Assembly: GCF_028858725.1 (NCBI RefSeq)
Contig: NC_084766.1
Coordinates: forward strand, 22,050,501-22,114,500
Source: Colius striatus
Taxonomy: Eukaryota; Chordata; Aves; Coliiformes; Coliidae
Reading direction: 5' to 3'
DNA: 64,000 nucleotides
Shown: piece by piece, positions 51,301 to 64,000 of the stretch
How positions within the stretch are numbered: the first letter of the stretch is position 1
Layout: the number at the start of each line of letters is the position of its first letter
Notes under the pieces: generated by a model
The model's input: only the letters and a program-made list of their open reading frames with translations
Told to the model about the DNA's origin: nothing
Database searches by the model: none
Translations under genes and position numbers: made by a program

Positions 51301-54300
51301 TGGGAATTACCAGTTCAGTGGCAGAATGGGCTATTTCCTTCTCTTAGCTTTCCAGGTATTTCTTGTTATATTCTGACTTGGGCTAAAACACCAGAGGAAA
51401 TGACATCTAAGAAAAACACTGAAATTACATAGTTAAGAGATCAAGGGTTCCAGGCTAACAGAAAGATACACATCAGGTCTGTAAGGTTTATGAACATCTC
51501 TTCAGTCTACAGCATTTGGTCTCCACTGAGGGTCATGATCTTTAGTGTGCACTATAAAACACGTCACTAAGGTAATCTGTGGTTCTACAGCAGGTAGGCA
51601 AAAATAGTTTGTCTCAGCACAACAATCTAATTATTTCTTTTTGTTTGCTTTGGTTTATTATTTTAGATTTGTGTGGTTCTCATAAAGCTGCAGATCTAAA
51701 ATACAACCAGTGCTCTGGATTTTTCTCTTCAGTGGACAATAGCATTCAGTGGTCATCATTAGTATCTGCAGGAAGTAGATACAAATACAACTGTTCAGTG
51801 AAGCACCTCAGCTGGTCTTGGTTAGAATATGTGGAAAGCCACTGAAATCTAAGACATAATAGGCCTGAAATCAGCATCATTGTTTTGCATCCAGAACCAA
51901 AAATCCAGTGCAATCCATAAGGCACGCTTACAGATGTGCTCATCATGAGTTTACTGTAAACAGTTACATCTTTTGAAGTAGTGAATTCAGGGTATAGCTG
52001 CATAGCAGATGAAGTTACATCCCTTAAGGAAAGCTAAACTAGACCTGGGAACCACTGGACAAGGAATTCCACAATCAGTAGCTCAGGAATGTAAATATAT
52101 ACAAGTTAAAAGCAAAGCCAAAATCACTAGACAAAAGTTTCATATTCTTTCCGGACAAACTTCACTTACATCAGCTACTACAAGATGTTTACTTCCACAT
52201 CTACATCTATCAAATGACTCTAAAAACATTTTAGGAAATACTACAGCCTATACACAGTCCTAGTACTGGATTTTGTTTTTCTTGTCTAGATAGCTTGGTT
52301 TAGTGAGAGATTCTGATCCCCGTAAGTTGCAGTAACAAGAAACCCAGATAACTGAAGTGGGTTTTTTGTTGGCTTTTTGCAAAAGATCTTTCTTCTCCTA
52401 CTGCTGTGTTTGTAAACACATTAGAAAAAACCTTGTCTGCTTAACGTCAATAGTCCAATATTACTTCTTTTCTAAGAACACATCTTCCAGGAATTACTCT
52501 TTTTAGCAGTTGATCTTTTTGCTTTATAATATGTCTTCTCAATTGTCAGGTGAAATGTTTCATCTGAAAAATTATTTGTTATAAGTGTTCTGGAAGACAT
52601 AATAATTCCAAACTACATGTCACTTGTAATTACTCTTTATATATTAGCTCCAACAGATCCCAATACACATAGAACTTTTGCTGAGCAATGATGGCATAAG
52701 TCAGCCTCTAATGCCTCCTGCAATTTGAAAACCTCTTCCCTTGATTTTACTTGCCACTTTGAAATGTTATCCCCTTCTGGTGAGTAATCCCATGCTAGAT
52801 TCTTTTCCTTCTTAAACGAACATTATTCTCACCCTTTATTGACTGACCACATCTATTATCACATGTAAGCAGCGTTAATCCTCTAGTAATTAACACCCTT
52901 ATTAAAGTAATTTTAACTCAAAGAAGTTTAAATCGTATTATTGGTTTTGTTTAATTAAGCTATGGGGACAGTTTTACACCCTCACTTGAGTTTTCAGCTT
53001 GTGCCTTTTCAATCTACCAGTTCTTCCTACTAGTTACCTGTGTATTTCTATCTAGGAATTATTCAGTATTATTTGGTTTCACTGTTAACTTTTTAAACTA
53101 TTCTCTGTCAATGGATGTAAGATTTAGACACTATACCGAACCTATTACCTTTCCCAAAACTATCATTTGGATGTGCGTTTCAATTATACTATCAAATCTG
53201 TCCATCCACAGGGCTCAATATCTTGTTAGTGCTTCAAATGAAACAGCCACTTTTAATGCCCTTCTCACACATCCTAAGGGAAGTGCAAAGGTTTTTATGT
53301 AAACTTTAGATGAGGAACCTGAGTGCACTGACTTGTGCCACTTATAAAGGCTGTCTCAGCACTTTTTCTGTTACTTCAAAAATAAGGCAGGTTTTAAAAT
53401 TGTATTTTTGTGTGTATTGTCTACTGCATGTTCCTTTCTATGGGAAAATATCTGATGGTTTGTGTTCTCTTACAAATCTCAGGTAAGCTACTCAACTGAC
53501 ATGTTTGACACAGGGTCAAAAGATGAAAACTGTCTTCTGATTTAACTGTATCATGTTACACTGTGCATGCTGGAAGAGTGGGGGCTAATTGTGTGTCCCC
53601 CTGGAATGATTTCCTGCAGGCACACTACTGAAACCAGGAAAGATTGTGTTCTCCTGGGAATAAGGTAACCTGATGGTTTCATGGACTTTATACACCATTT
53701 TAACACTATTCAGTATGCTCTGTACCATTCAGTACAAGTCTTTTCTTTCCTTTGAGTAAAAAACATCTCTTCAAATTTCTGCTGCTCAAAAAATAAATGT
53801 TCTCAATGGGTCTCAGCATAAACCATGGAAAATTATAAACCTATAAAGAAAAGGACAAGAACAATAAAGTACATTTATAGACAGGAACTGATCTCTTGTT
53901 GTCTTTCATCCCCTGTCTTTAAGTTCTTTTCTCCCTATCAAATACTGTTTCTATCTACTCATCTTTTGGTTTTTTTTTTCCTTTGCTATTAGTGCTCTAG
54001 AGAAAGTCTTCTGCAAGAATATTTATTTAGAGTCTAAAACATAACCTATATGTGAATCTTTTGTGAAAACTTTATCTGTTATTTCAGTATTCTTTAAAAC
54101 AGTACAAGTTGTTCCACCCCAAACCTGACGCATCCATAACAGCCACATATATTGACATGGTATAAGCCAATATGATACAAAACTATACCTAAGAACACAC
54201 TGATTCAGTCAAATTGCTTATACTACAATTAGTTCACTTCATCCAGAAACCAGTTATTTACGTAATAGTATGAAATCCAATAATTTCTTTTGCCATCTAT

Positions 54301-57300
54301 TACTATCTTTGTACTAACAGAAAGAAGATATGAGGGTTTCATCTCCCAAATTTCATATGACTGGAGACAGTTAGAAAGTCAGAACAACGTTTTTTTCATT
54401 TCTATTTCTGCAGTGCTAAAGCACGTAACTGAAGATCACTGTCACATTATGGCACATTATGTATGATGTACAAACACTTTTGAAGATACTGTCTTTTTTT
54501 CTAAGACACTATGATCCAAATGAATAAACATTCATTAACTGTATTTCATCTACTGAAGTCCTTGACATCCTGTGTCTATGCAATTCCTTTCTTGCATTAT
54601 TATTGTTCTGAAGCAGAGAACAATTTTGTCTTTCTTCTTGTAAAAGATTCCTTTGATTTTACTGGATTTTACATTTGCCCTATAGTGAATTCCAAAGGAG
54701 AGACAGATATTCTTTTCCACAGAGGAAACTAGGAAAAAGGGAAAAAAAAGGGATATGATTGACAGATAATTTAGAGAAGGAATGGATCGCGACTGAAAAA
54801 CGTACTGAAGGCAAATCTGTAGGGTTAAGGAGCTTGCAGTGCTGTCCAATACATACTACATACCAGTAGTATGCATTACCAGCTAAGCTAAGGCTGAAGG
54901 ATGTAAGCAATTTCGGTGCAGAAATTATTAAATATGGTAACACAGCTACTAGTCCCATGGCTCCCTGTTGGGAGACCAGGATTCATAGCTGTTAAGAGAA
55001 TGCAAACAACAGTAACTTGGAAAACAATAATTTTCTTCTCTTGTGATGTTCAATTAACAATGCTCATTCATTACTCATAAGAACCACATTCCACCCACAG
55101 GATTCAGAGGAAGTCCTGTGGAGCTGGGGCTCCAAAACTGAACTCCATCCATCAGCTCAGGGCTACAGAAGGGCCCAGACACAATGGTAGAGATCTTGAA
55201 GGAACTGGCTGTCAGCAGGAAGACAACAGCTTGATATAATGTACTCACAAACTTCAGGAAACACAGGTACCCAAACCTTCCTTCCTTGCATTTACATCAT
55301 TTCTTACATGACAAAGACAAAGGCAGAGGAAAACCAGAGAGAAACGTCATTCCACTGACTAACTTCCACTAAATGGGATATATATCAGTGACTCAAGGAA
55401 AGGGTAGGCAGGAGTTTACAAATGTAAGAGGCACATGGATCAATTTCTTCTAATTCAAGGAAGAGATTTGTTAGTTGAGAAATTATCTGAAAATGAATCT
55501 TATGAAACTCTTCCTACCAAGAAGTCCTTCTGCAAAAAGAATAAAACCTCCAGACAGATTATTTAGTGCTTTATCTCATATCATCCTTGGAAATTACTAC
55601 TCCCAGGCATTTAGCATGCCAGTTATTGAAGACACTTCGTATCTCTTCTGAAGAAAACCGAAGCCTTTGGGTTCTGGCATTATGGACAGGGTATAATCAA
55701 GATATGTACTTCAACTATAAAGAATAGAATTTTAGTGACATTTAGGTCATGATCCTACAGGAGTTTCCTCTGTAACTATGAGACATTAAAGCTCTCCAGA
55801 GATAAGAAGTTTTCATCATAACAACAGCTCTGTACATTTTGAATGAATTGATGAACTATTTCTAAACCCGGTCTTGTGAAAGTACTGAAGACAAAGAAGA
55901 GCTGGACACTGATTAAATGTGATGGTAGCACTCAGATGCGACTTAGATGTGGCCATCTAAATAGTCTTGACAACAGCTTTTGCCTGTTTGTTTGTTTCAT
56001 AATTCCTGCTCTGATCAACCTCTACACTGAAACTTTTAGTAACTTGTATGATGACAGTATTTAGAAGCTGTAACACCCCTACACTACTCTAAGAAGTCAA
56101 CTGTTTCACCTGCACACAACAAATGTGATAAATAAATGCCACTTCCTCTCTCAGATCCAAAAATTATAAATTCACCTAATAACAAAAATCTCTCTCTTGT
56201 TCAACTAAGGCTTATGTTTATATGCAAAGGCAGTTATCTTTATGTCTCTAAGTCAATCTGAACCAGTGCTTCATGAGTTTTGTCACTTTCTAAATACACA
56301 GTACAGATTCACTGTCAGGTCATCTAATTTTTGTGTGTATCTGGTTCAGTAAGTGAAGAACCAAGAATTGCATCCCTTAACGGCACTAGCTTAGAGACAC
56401 AACATGAAAAATATTTTCTTATTTTTGATAACATCCATGGTTTAGGTACTACAGCATTCTTTACTGTTAGTTAGGAGAAAACATGCAGTTTAAGCATAGT
56501 CTCTTTCACCACATAGTCTTTTGTGTGTAATCTATCATGCTTTCCTCTGGAGAAACTGGTACAGTTTTTCCCATAGATGGAATAGTGTATCTTTTAGTTA
56601 AATGGTCACATGCATATCATTTTAGTTAATTAAGGTATTGATATGCCTACTGAAGTAACAGCATTTGTACACCAAGTTTTTCAAACCTGTTTTCAGATAT
56701 GTCCCCTCACCGTCAGTAAGTCAGGATCTAGAGTGGAAACTCAGTATGCTATCAGCATGTTATTTGCACATCTCTGCTGAAAAACGGGCATTCAGATGTC
56801 GAACTGGATAGTCTGTTTTGCAATGAATTTGATTAACAATTTAATGTCTCAAAGAACACATATACACCTAATACCTGGCACGTGTGCTCTTAGCTACTGT
56901 CAGTAACACAGTAGGAAAATCTACCGGCAGGAAATGACTGACTTGCCATTCTACTTTGATTCTGCAAATCCTTATCAAGATAGTGTATCCAAAGCCATGC
57001 TTGGTTTTGACCCCCTGCTGCTAATTTCTGTGTATTTGTTTCCAAAGCTTCCTAATGCTTACCAGCTGGTAGGTATAAATCCCATTCCAGTAATGAGCTG
57101 ACTTGCTTCTGTGTACAGAGCACTGATTGAGATCTTCCTCACAAATATCTATACACACAACTTGTGATCTGACCCTGCTGTGATTACCTACAGGCTTCAC
57201 AGAATATAGTTGAAAAGCAGAAATCAAAAGTAAGAGATTCAATTGGGGAATGTAAGTGTTTGAAAGTTGTCATGTTTGTGTGAAGAACTCCCACTTACTT

Positions 57301-60300
57301 GTGAGAATGTTGTATTTGGAAAAGATTGTGCATTCCTTGCAAACCAGATAACACACATTTAGCATGCAGTCACACTCAAATAACTGTATCATTTTGAATA
57401 CAGATATGCATATGCATGCTACCCCTGTATGATGTAAACACAAGAGACATTGAGCCTTGAAGTGTCCCTGTTCGCTCACAGTGGGCCTCAAGCCCTCCCT
57501 CTGCTTTAGTGCTGAATCCATTTATCGAGAAGAGGAAGGTCAGCAACAGCATTGCCTTCCTTCCCCAGCAAAGTGAAGATCCATGGTCTGAAATCCAGAG
57601 AGATGCAACTCCTCTTTTGCTGCTGTCTGAAATCCGAGCTCCTTTCTTTAGCTGCATAAACAGCATTGCACTGAAAACTAGAGAAGCACAAATCCCATTA
57701 CATAGCACCCTGAGGCTGGGCTTCATGTTACAGATGTAATGTGCTCTGCTTGTTCAGAGAAGCTGGGGAGTGCATGGTGGGGGAAAGGGATCAGTAAGCA
57801 CCGTTAAAGAATCTCTGTGAAGATGAAAGTCTCAACAACCATTTCCCTCAGGAAGCAAAAGATGAAATGTTCTATAGTACTTGCTAATTAAAAAAATCAA
57901 ACTGTTGCCTTACTTACTTTTATCTTTAAACTCTGAAAAATGTACTCCAAAAGAGAGTCCCTCTTGGAAAAATCCTGATGTTTTTTTTCAGTTCAAGACT
58001 CTTCCCTGGTGTAGAGGCCAGGGGTAAGTGTTACTCTATTAATTTCAAAGCCCACTGTGTGGGCTGGCAGTCTGTGAAGGAAGTCACAGCACACCTTTTG
58101 AGCCCTCGACCTCCAAGAGTCATGGTAGATAGATTTGGCAACAGGCTGCAACTATTCTCTGAGGTCTACTAAAGGGCTCAAGAGCATTCTCCACAGGGAA
58201 CACAGATGGTGAGAGCTTTGGCATGCTGCATGTTGGGGGAATCAGAGAAAAGCCAGAGCTGAAATGAAGTTACTACCACAGGAAATGAATTCGAATTAAA
58301 CACTGCAAACAAAACAGTGGGGAAGACTGAGCTGACAGCCTGCCTTTAGTGGCAGACAATCCTGTGGCTGGGACTGAAGCCCAGTGACGTGTTGCACAGT
58401 TCCAACCTACAATGAGTTATTTCTGAGTTTAACATAAGGACAGCATCACCTCTCAGTGATGACTGAGATGCAAAGAAGAAAGAGGATGACTATATTTTCT
58501 CCTTCAGACAAACTTCAGATAAACTTCTACAGTTCAGAACTTTCATTATGTTTTGAAATAATAAGAAAATTTATGATACTTTTAAATGTCATGTATGAAT
58601 TTTTAGAAGGTTTTCATATTGTTTATTACCAAAAACTTGAGCTCATAGAAGTGCTATCCACATGCTTGTTTACACACAATATAAACGGAAGTCTGACAAA
58701 AATCTTCTAGTATTTCCATGGTACATTATTCTGTATATTAATCACATTCATTGCATTATGACTTTGTGCCCAATTTATCTCTAAAGCTAGCAAAATGTTA
58801 ATGTAAATCACTGACAATCTTTGAGAATTTTCTCACATACCTCTGTAGAATTTATGGACTTTGTCCTTCACAGGCCGTGGTCTCCCAGCCTGGAAGACAT
58901 CACTATCAGACCGTAAACTCTGTGCTACCATGTGGTTGGACCTAGTGCTGTAGTGGTTGCTTAACTCCAAGGTTACCAACAGCATATGATTGTTCACCTG
59001 AAACATCAGCTTCTGTTGCACGACCAGCACTACTTGCAAGTGGAGGATGTTAACATGTACTTAAATGCCAAAAGAATACACATAAGACACAGTTCTCACC
59101 TCTGCCAAAGTAGGGAAATTTCACAATCACCAAGCTAGCTGAGTACTTGTCTGTTATCAGACAGTAGAGGAATAAGGCCTGCTTGAAGTAGGACTTATGG
59201 CAGAAAGAAACACTAAAAAAAAACTTGCAAAGCCAAAAGTGAAACAAGTCAAGCTACATTTGCAACTTAGGTTGTAACTCTGCAGGCAACGATTTGATTT
59301 CAAGAACAGCATTTGTTACTATCTGGTTGGATCAGGAAATCTGCTCTAGGACAGCACAGCTTCTCAGGCTACCTCAAGGTTATCATTCCTGTCCACTACA
59401 CACAAATACTGGCTCTCCAAAGAATAATTCACAAATTATAAGATTCAGGCCTTTTCCTCACCGTATTTACATGTCCAGGACATCCAAGAAACTGTTTCAC
59501 ATTCCAGAACTGTAACCCTAGTCTTTAGGTGCTAAAGAACAGATCACTACCAGGATAAAACTAATTCACATTGGAGGCTGAGCTTCCTCAGAGACTGATT
59601 CAAACAGGACAAACTAAGACTTGTTTACTTTTGAAGGTTAATTCCAATTGACCTAGGATCTGAATTGGTAGCAAAATCCCCAATGGTCATTCCATCTCAC
59701 TTTGGGCCACTGCACTATTTTTTCAGGCTCCCCTATACAGACAGTAACAAGAGATTATCTTCAGAGTGTGATGCAGGTTGCAGGAGAGCTGGGCTGTCTT
59801 CATGAGATGCCAATCTTTGTAAAGCAGCACATGCCACTTTGATAATTGCTTTGCTGAGCTGGCCTGCCTCTTGGTGCCTTTAACTAAGTGGAGTGAAAGG
59901 GTGCACATAGGTATTACCTCAGGTCATATGTTAAGTGGCATGAGGCATGACACAATTACTGCATCTGTACAGAACCATGAATCTATCCCAATTTTCTTAG
60001 CAGTTACTTGCTGCTTTAGCAGATGATAAATGAGCTGGAGCTGTAAGTTTCTAGTTGATCATGGTCATGGGACTCTATTAGTATGCACTACCACAACTCA
60101 CCTCTGTAAAATACTGAGTACTATGGTTATGGGAATAGCACAAAAATCTTTATTGACAAAGTTTTCTACAGATTACTAAGATCATTAAAGAGCATTTTAA
60201 GTCTAACAACAGTATAAGAGGGGATAGTATGAAAATGAGGTTGCTCATCAAAGGGAACATTGGTAAGGTCTTCCTGCTACTAACTACTGTTCTCTTTTTC

Positions 60301-63300
60301 TAAGCAATTCTTTCTCATGTCAACCATTTCTGTTTGCTCTTCTATGTCTATATAAGGAAGAAGGAAAGAAGTGGACTTGCTGGGGACATGCTGTCCATCC
60401 ATTGTCTTCAGGGAAACACTGAGGATCAGGAACTGTTAGGACAAAAATACCCATGGTAATTCTTTTCAAAGCTGCTCATCCCAGTGTGGTAATCATCCAA
60501 GTGTAGCTGTCTTCTAAGCTAGCTACTTGTAAATTCTTTAGCAAAATGTACTACAATATTCTACTGCCCAATTCTCATTAATCTTACACATTGCCATAGT
60601 ACAACACAGAGAGAAAGCTGTTGTTGAGATAACTGGCTTCCATTAGCAACCATGTGACTGGCAGGACGATAAAGTATTTTCCCTTGCAGGTCAGCTGCTT
60701 TTTAAGAAGAGGGCAATCCCGCTGATCCATCTTTTAGCTACAGCCTCTCACTGAGTCCCAAATCTCCTGCCTTTTAGCTTTGATACGGTTCAAGCTTTCC
60801 CCCTTGTATCAGCCCCTACCTGTCATCAGCTCCTCTGTACCAAACAGCCAATATCAGGCGTTTGACCTCAGGGCACAGTCCGGGTGGGCAGGTAAAACCT
60901 GACCACTGGACCTACTTCCTTATCTTTCATATCCTGCAATTCATGAAGAAGTATCAAATTCAAACCAAAAAACAAAAGCATGACCTTTTATAAGAACCTT
61001 CTGAAAAAGGCTCTGTTGCCTTTCTAAGTATTCTTGAAAAGAACTGTCATCCACCCTATTAAGATAGAAATGGATCACAAATAAGAAAGAGAGGGAAAAC
61101 ACTGCAAATCCTTACTAAATGGTAAATTTTTTAACGTACGCTTGCAATATCTTTTGGTAAGGCACGTAAAAATATAATAAAAGCCAAGACAAAACAAATG
61201 TACTAGAACTATTCTACATCTCCAAGCTCCAACTGCAACCTAACAACGAGAGTTGCCCAGACTTCTGCTGTTTATAAAGTATCTGAAATCGATTAGATTC
61301 CCATGGCACGCAGAGCATCCTCTATAAAGAGTTACTTCTGTCAACAGAATTCTAATTCTAAGTTGCTAACATAAACACAGCTATCATAAGGAACAATCCC
61401 TGTTTATGTGATATGCTCAATAATTGGTGCTTGAAACATACAAAAATATTATTTATTTGCTATAACAAGTATGTACACACCCTGCCCTCTTGCATAGCTG
61501 GATATCACATTTTCCCTTGAAACAAATAGGCTCAGCAAGGATGGTGCCAAAATCTCTCAACATCCTTTCCCTTCAACTAAATTGACTTAGTACTAATTGG
61601 AAGATATTTAATCACTTTTAATATTGATAATAAAAGGATAATAAACAAGAATCCAAAAGAGGAAGGCTGCTAGTCAAGGCAAGACCTGTGGTATTTGAAG
61701 TCTGGTAAAGTATATCTTTACATACTGAATTCTGGAACTCCTGATGTGCAAGTATGACATGAACGAACCTTATGGCCACAATCCTAGATCATCTTCACAT
61801 TGTCTGTGCTTATCCCAGTTGTAGATATTGTTCATCATTATATTAGTATGACAGTGTAACAGACAACTCTACCTTTCAACTTTTTCATTTGAAGACACTT
61901 TAGTAAGTTCTTTCTAACTGTTAGGAGAAACTGGAATACTTTTACCTTAGGAATTTTCCCTTCTGAAATGCCTTTTCATTACCTTGATGTGAAAAATCTA
62001 CTAAACTATTAAAAGGAAAATTATTCTTACTTTATAGATAGTAATTATTTCTACATTTCTCTTCTTTTATGATGACTTTGACAGGCTCATAAGACTGCTG
62101 AAAAATATCACCAACATCTGCAGAAAGCTGAAGACTCTCCATGTGCAGTTAATGATTCATTTCACTATTTAAATTACACTTATAATCCAATTTTGTGAAA
62201 TAATAAATCCTTTCTAGAAGCTTACTTCAAGTATGAAAAGTTTTCTAAAATGAAATGCTATGGTGGATATAGTGTCAGAATTTACAGAGAGCAGAGAATA
62301 GAAATAATTATGTGAAATTAAGATAAGTAGATTTTAGTCTGGAAATATCTCCCTTTTGGCAAGAACTGTAGAAAAGTGCTTCCAGTATTAAGGCATTTAA
62401 AATTAAATTTGATATAGAATAAAGATCAGCCAGCTGGAATAAAGCTGCTTTCTAACATTTTTGAAGAATTCTATGTAACAAATTAAGGAAAGGAAATGCT
62501 AAACAATACCATGCCCAATCTGCTCTTAGGGAGCAGTTTGTAGACAAGAGCAACTGCTCAGAATGGACTCAGGCCAGCACATATCAGGCTAACATGTACA
62601 CTCTTGCAAAAAGGTGTCACAAGATCTTTACAATATTGTCAGGACCTTATATCCATGTAAAAATACCACGAGCAGCACAGTGCCCCCTAACAACACATTG
62701 GAGAAACAGTTTCATGCTAAATTACAGGGAATGGTGCCACTAATAACACTTCAAATAACCTCTTTTCAAAACTAATTACATGGGAATGCAAAAACATGAA
62801 AGGTTCTTGAATTTAATAACTTCAGCATTGGTCAAAAGGGGAAATTAGTAGGATAAAAAACAACAACTAGTGTCTTACTTGTCTGAGGTCGATGAAAGCT
62901 AACTGCAGGGTGTCTCCCTGGAATCCTGGCACAGGCTCAGAATTAGCAAACACTGCAAAGAAAGGTTAAAGATATTATAGACATAGATATCTTTTTTAAA
63001 TCTATCAGAAAATCAAGGACTACGCAATACAAAGGTTTGCTAGCTTTAAAATGAAACTTGACAGAATCAGATTAAACTATTAATCTACAGTGATTAAATA
63101 GAAACCAACCAACCAACTTTGCCATATTTTTTCCAATAATCCCAAAGAATGATACCTTTAGGGGTATTATTAGGAATTTTCCTTAACATTTTAACTCTGT
63201 AGTAACACTGCAACCACAGAAGTCAACACTTATTTTGGCCTGAGGTGAATGATTACTGAAGAATTTTGAAATAATACCAATTCCACGGCTGTCAACATAT

Positions 63301-64000
63301 TTTCAAACATCTGCTTTTGTTACAGCATCCGCTCTATAAAAACCTCACCTCTAGTCAAACAGCAATAAAAGACAAACTCTAAGGTGGGAGTTAGTTTAAT
63401 GTGTAGACGACAGGTGGAAAGATCTGCATGCCACAGTCAGAGCAGAGATAAAATGCCTGTTCATGCCTTTTAGGCAGCTTATCCATAATGAACTCTGCTC
63501 TTTTTGAACCCTAAAATAGGCAAAACTATATTCAAAATACAGAAAATGGTAACACTGTAATGAAAAAAGGCAGCTATTTGTTTAAATTATGAAACAATCA
63601 GTAATTGTCAAACTCGAAAATGACTATACATTGTTTGTATGCCATTGATAACAAAGACAGTTGCAGAAATACCCACTGTCTCAGATCCCCACTCAAGTTA
63701 GACATCTTACTTCAAAAGAACCCAAGAGAACTTTTCTTACAGTCTTCAGTTAGAGCTCTTAAGAAAACAAAGAAGATACTACTGTAATAGTTTTAGAGAA
63801 CTATCACCTGAGGCAGAGAAAGACAGTATCTTTTTCCAAGTTTGAGAAACAGGTCATTCAATGGTAGAAGAAACAGAACATATGTATCCAAACAATTTCC
63901 AGATCTAGTGCTCAACCCTACTGTGCCACGTGGACTCTTGCTAACATTCAAAAGTAATATGAAATCTTTATTAGATTCATTTTTATTTAAATGGTTAGTT
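39260..64000 (-). CDS. EXOC6: EXOC6 (exocyst Sec15A), partial: last three coding exons
   Basis: Subunit of the octameric exocyst, which tethers secretory vesicles to the plasma membrane; the Sec15 C-terminal domain binds Rab GTPases such as Rab11. Visible coding exons on the minus strand are 62,952-62,879, 40,327-40,215 and 39,392-39,260, giving about 104 codons including the stop. They match the C-terminus of vertebrate EXOC6 (about 804 residues): FQGDTLQLAFIDLRQ, then FMVWDWSTYLADYGQ and KYLRVNP, then KKNNIFAQFRKNDRDKQKL and the end NGMSQHT. Splice phases fit across both junctions: the first two exons join in phase 0, and the split AA|A codon joins the last two. Upstream exons lie past position 64,000. 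The gene order EXOC6-CYP26C1-CYP26A1, all on one strand, is conserved in vertebrates. Confidence 0.95.
39480..40560. promoter_or_regulatory. EXOC6: CpG-rich island inside EXOC6 3' region
   Basis: Extreme GC/CpG density at about 39,940-40,215 abuts the donor side of the penultimate exon. Moderately AT-rich but CpG-retaining sequence continues to about 39,480 (many ATCG and ACGA words, e.g. GATATCGTTATCGCTGAT), and CpG richness extends to about 40,560 on the other side. The rest of the EXOC6 intronic sequence is CpG-poor. No coding function is supported. An internal or alternative promoter, or a regulatory island for CYP26C1, is possible. Confidence 0.5.
40215..40327 (-). CDS. EXOC6: EXOC6 penultimate coding exon
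   Basis: 113 bases coding for LLDLFMVWDWSTYLADYGQ and on to ALTLLE plus two bases of the next Lys codon. Acceptor CCCACAG, donor AA|GTAAGT. The sequence is nearly invariant among vertebrate Sec15 proteins as I recall them, and the frame is unbroken. Confidence 0.95.
47208..47221 (+). promoter_or_regulatory. DR2-type nuclear receptor motif
   Basis: GGGTCA AA AGGTCA: two near-consensus direct half-sites with a 2-bp spacer. DR2 elements can bind RAR/RXR. It lies in the EXOC6 intron about 9.7 kb upstream of the CYP26C1 start. It is a sequence match only. Confidence 0.35.
58841..59032 (-). other. Exon-like open segment in EXOC6 intron, unrecognised
   Basis: The minus-strand frame is open from 59,060 through the segment. 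It ends at a strong donor (CTACAGAG|GTATGTGAG, with GT at 58,839-58,840). Candidate acceptors are CTTGCAAG before 59,032, or GTAG three bases later. The peptide includes TLELSNHYSTRSNHMVAQSL and FQAGRPRPVKDKVHKFYR, a composition more protein-like than the other frames in this intron. I do not recognise it and EXOC6 does not need it. It may be an exon of an unannotated transcript, a transposon relic, or chance. Confidence 0.25.
62879..62952 (-). CDS. EXOC6: EXOC6 third-from-last coding exon
   Basis: 74 bases: TG completes a Leu codon from the exon beyond, then FANSEPVPGFQGDTLQLAFI and DLRQ. Acceptor CTTTGCAG, donor CAA|GTAAGAC. It matches the conserved segment preceding the LLDLFMVWDW block of vertebrate EXOC6. 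Confidence 0.95.
62953..64000 (-). other. EXOC6: EXOC6 intron, partial
   Basis: The intron upstream of the exon at 62,879-62,952. I looked for the next exon (expected to code for the stretch ending FNLDVIQCE in human) and did not find it before the window ends, so this intron is at least 1 kb. Confidence 0.75.

Larger units (their letters stand above)
40328..62878 (-). other. EXOC6: EXOC6 penultimate intron (about 22.6 kb)
   Basis: Bounded by a CAA|GTAAGAC donor at 62,878 and a TTCCCACAG acceptor at 40,328. I searched both strands for missing exons: the flanking codons (...IDLRQ | LLDLF...) are adjacent in known EXOC6, so none is expected. The interior is AT-rich with scattered weak frames. 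Items worth note are the exon-like segment at 58,841-59,032, a DR2 nuclear-receptor motif at 47,208-47,221, and a small C-rich island at 47,929-47,965. No well-preserved transposable element is evident. Confidence 0.8.

Noticed and set aside
51046-51376. Open frames on both strands with a CAG|GTATTT donor
   Set aside because: No good acceptor or recognisable protein; likely chance within the EXOC6 intron.
58873-58945. Plus-strand reading starting AVVSQPGRHHYQ, reminiscent of PLAC8-family N-termini
   Set aside because: A stop follows after about 23 codons, and the cysteine-rich core of that family is absent.
1-64000. CRISPR arrays, operons, phage or bacterial defence systems
   Set aside because: The window is vertebrate nuclear DNA with spliced genes; no direct-repeat arrays or prokaryotic gene organisation are present.

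Overview
This is a window of vertebrate nuclear DNA, almost certainly from a bird. Three things point that way: multi-exon genes with GT-AG introns, a CR1 retroposon 3' end with the avian terminal ATTCTATG-type repeat near 7.2-7.3 kb, and CYP26 proteins of avian type. All recognised genes lie on the minus strand, so transcription runs from right to left. The gene order EXOC6 - CYP26C1 - CYP26A1 is the conserved vertebrate arrangement (human 10q23.33).

Layout in window coordinates. 1-23.7 kb is a gene-poor AT-rich flank beyond the 3' end of CYP26A1, with one CR1 relic and one weak candidate coding relic. 24,150-26,730 is CYP26A1 (seven coding exons, 493 residues). Its promoter to the right has a TATA box, a proximal DR5 retinoic acid response element, a C/G-rich element, and a second perfect DR5 about 1.3 kb further upstream in a large CpG island. 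30,279-37,540 is CYP26C1 (six coding exons, about 584 residues) with its own TATA box and CpG island. From 39,260 to beyond the right edge lies the 3' end of EXOC6 (exocyst subunit Sec15A). Three terminal coding exons are visible (39,260-39,392; 40,215-40,327; 62,879-62,952), the last two separated by an intron of about 22.6 kb that fills most of the right third of the window.

How the genes work together. CYP26A1 and CYP26C1 are heme-thiolate monooxygenases that oxidise and clear retinoic acid. The two DR5 elements between them fit the known induction of CYP26A1 by retinoic acid, a negative feedback loop, and could also serve CYP26C1. EXOC6 acts in vesicle tethering and is linked to the pair by conserved position, not by pathway.

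No undescribed system of the mobile-element or defence kind was found. The most interesting points are the two-RARE architecture, a long Pro/Cys-rich insert in CYP26C1, an isolated CpG island inside the 3' end of EXOC6, and an unexplained exon-like open segment inside the large EXOC6 intron.
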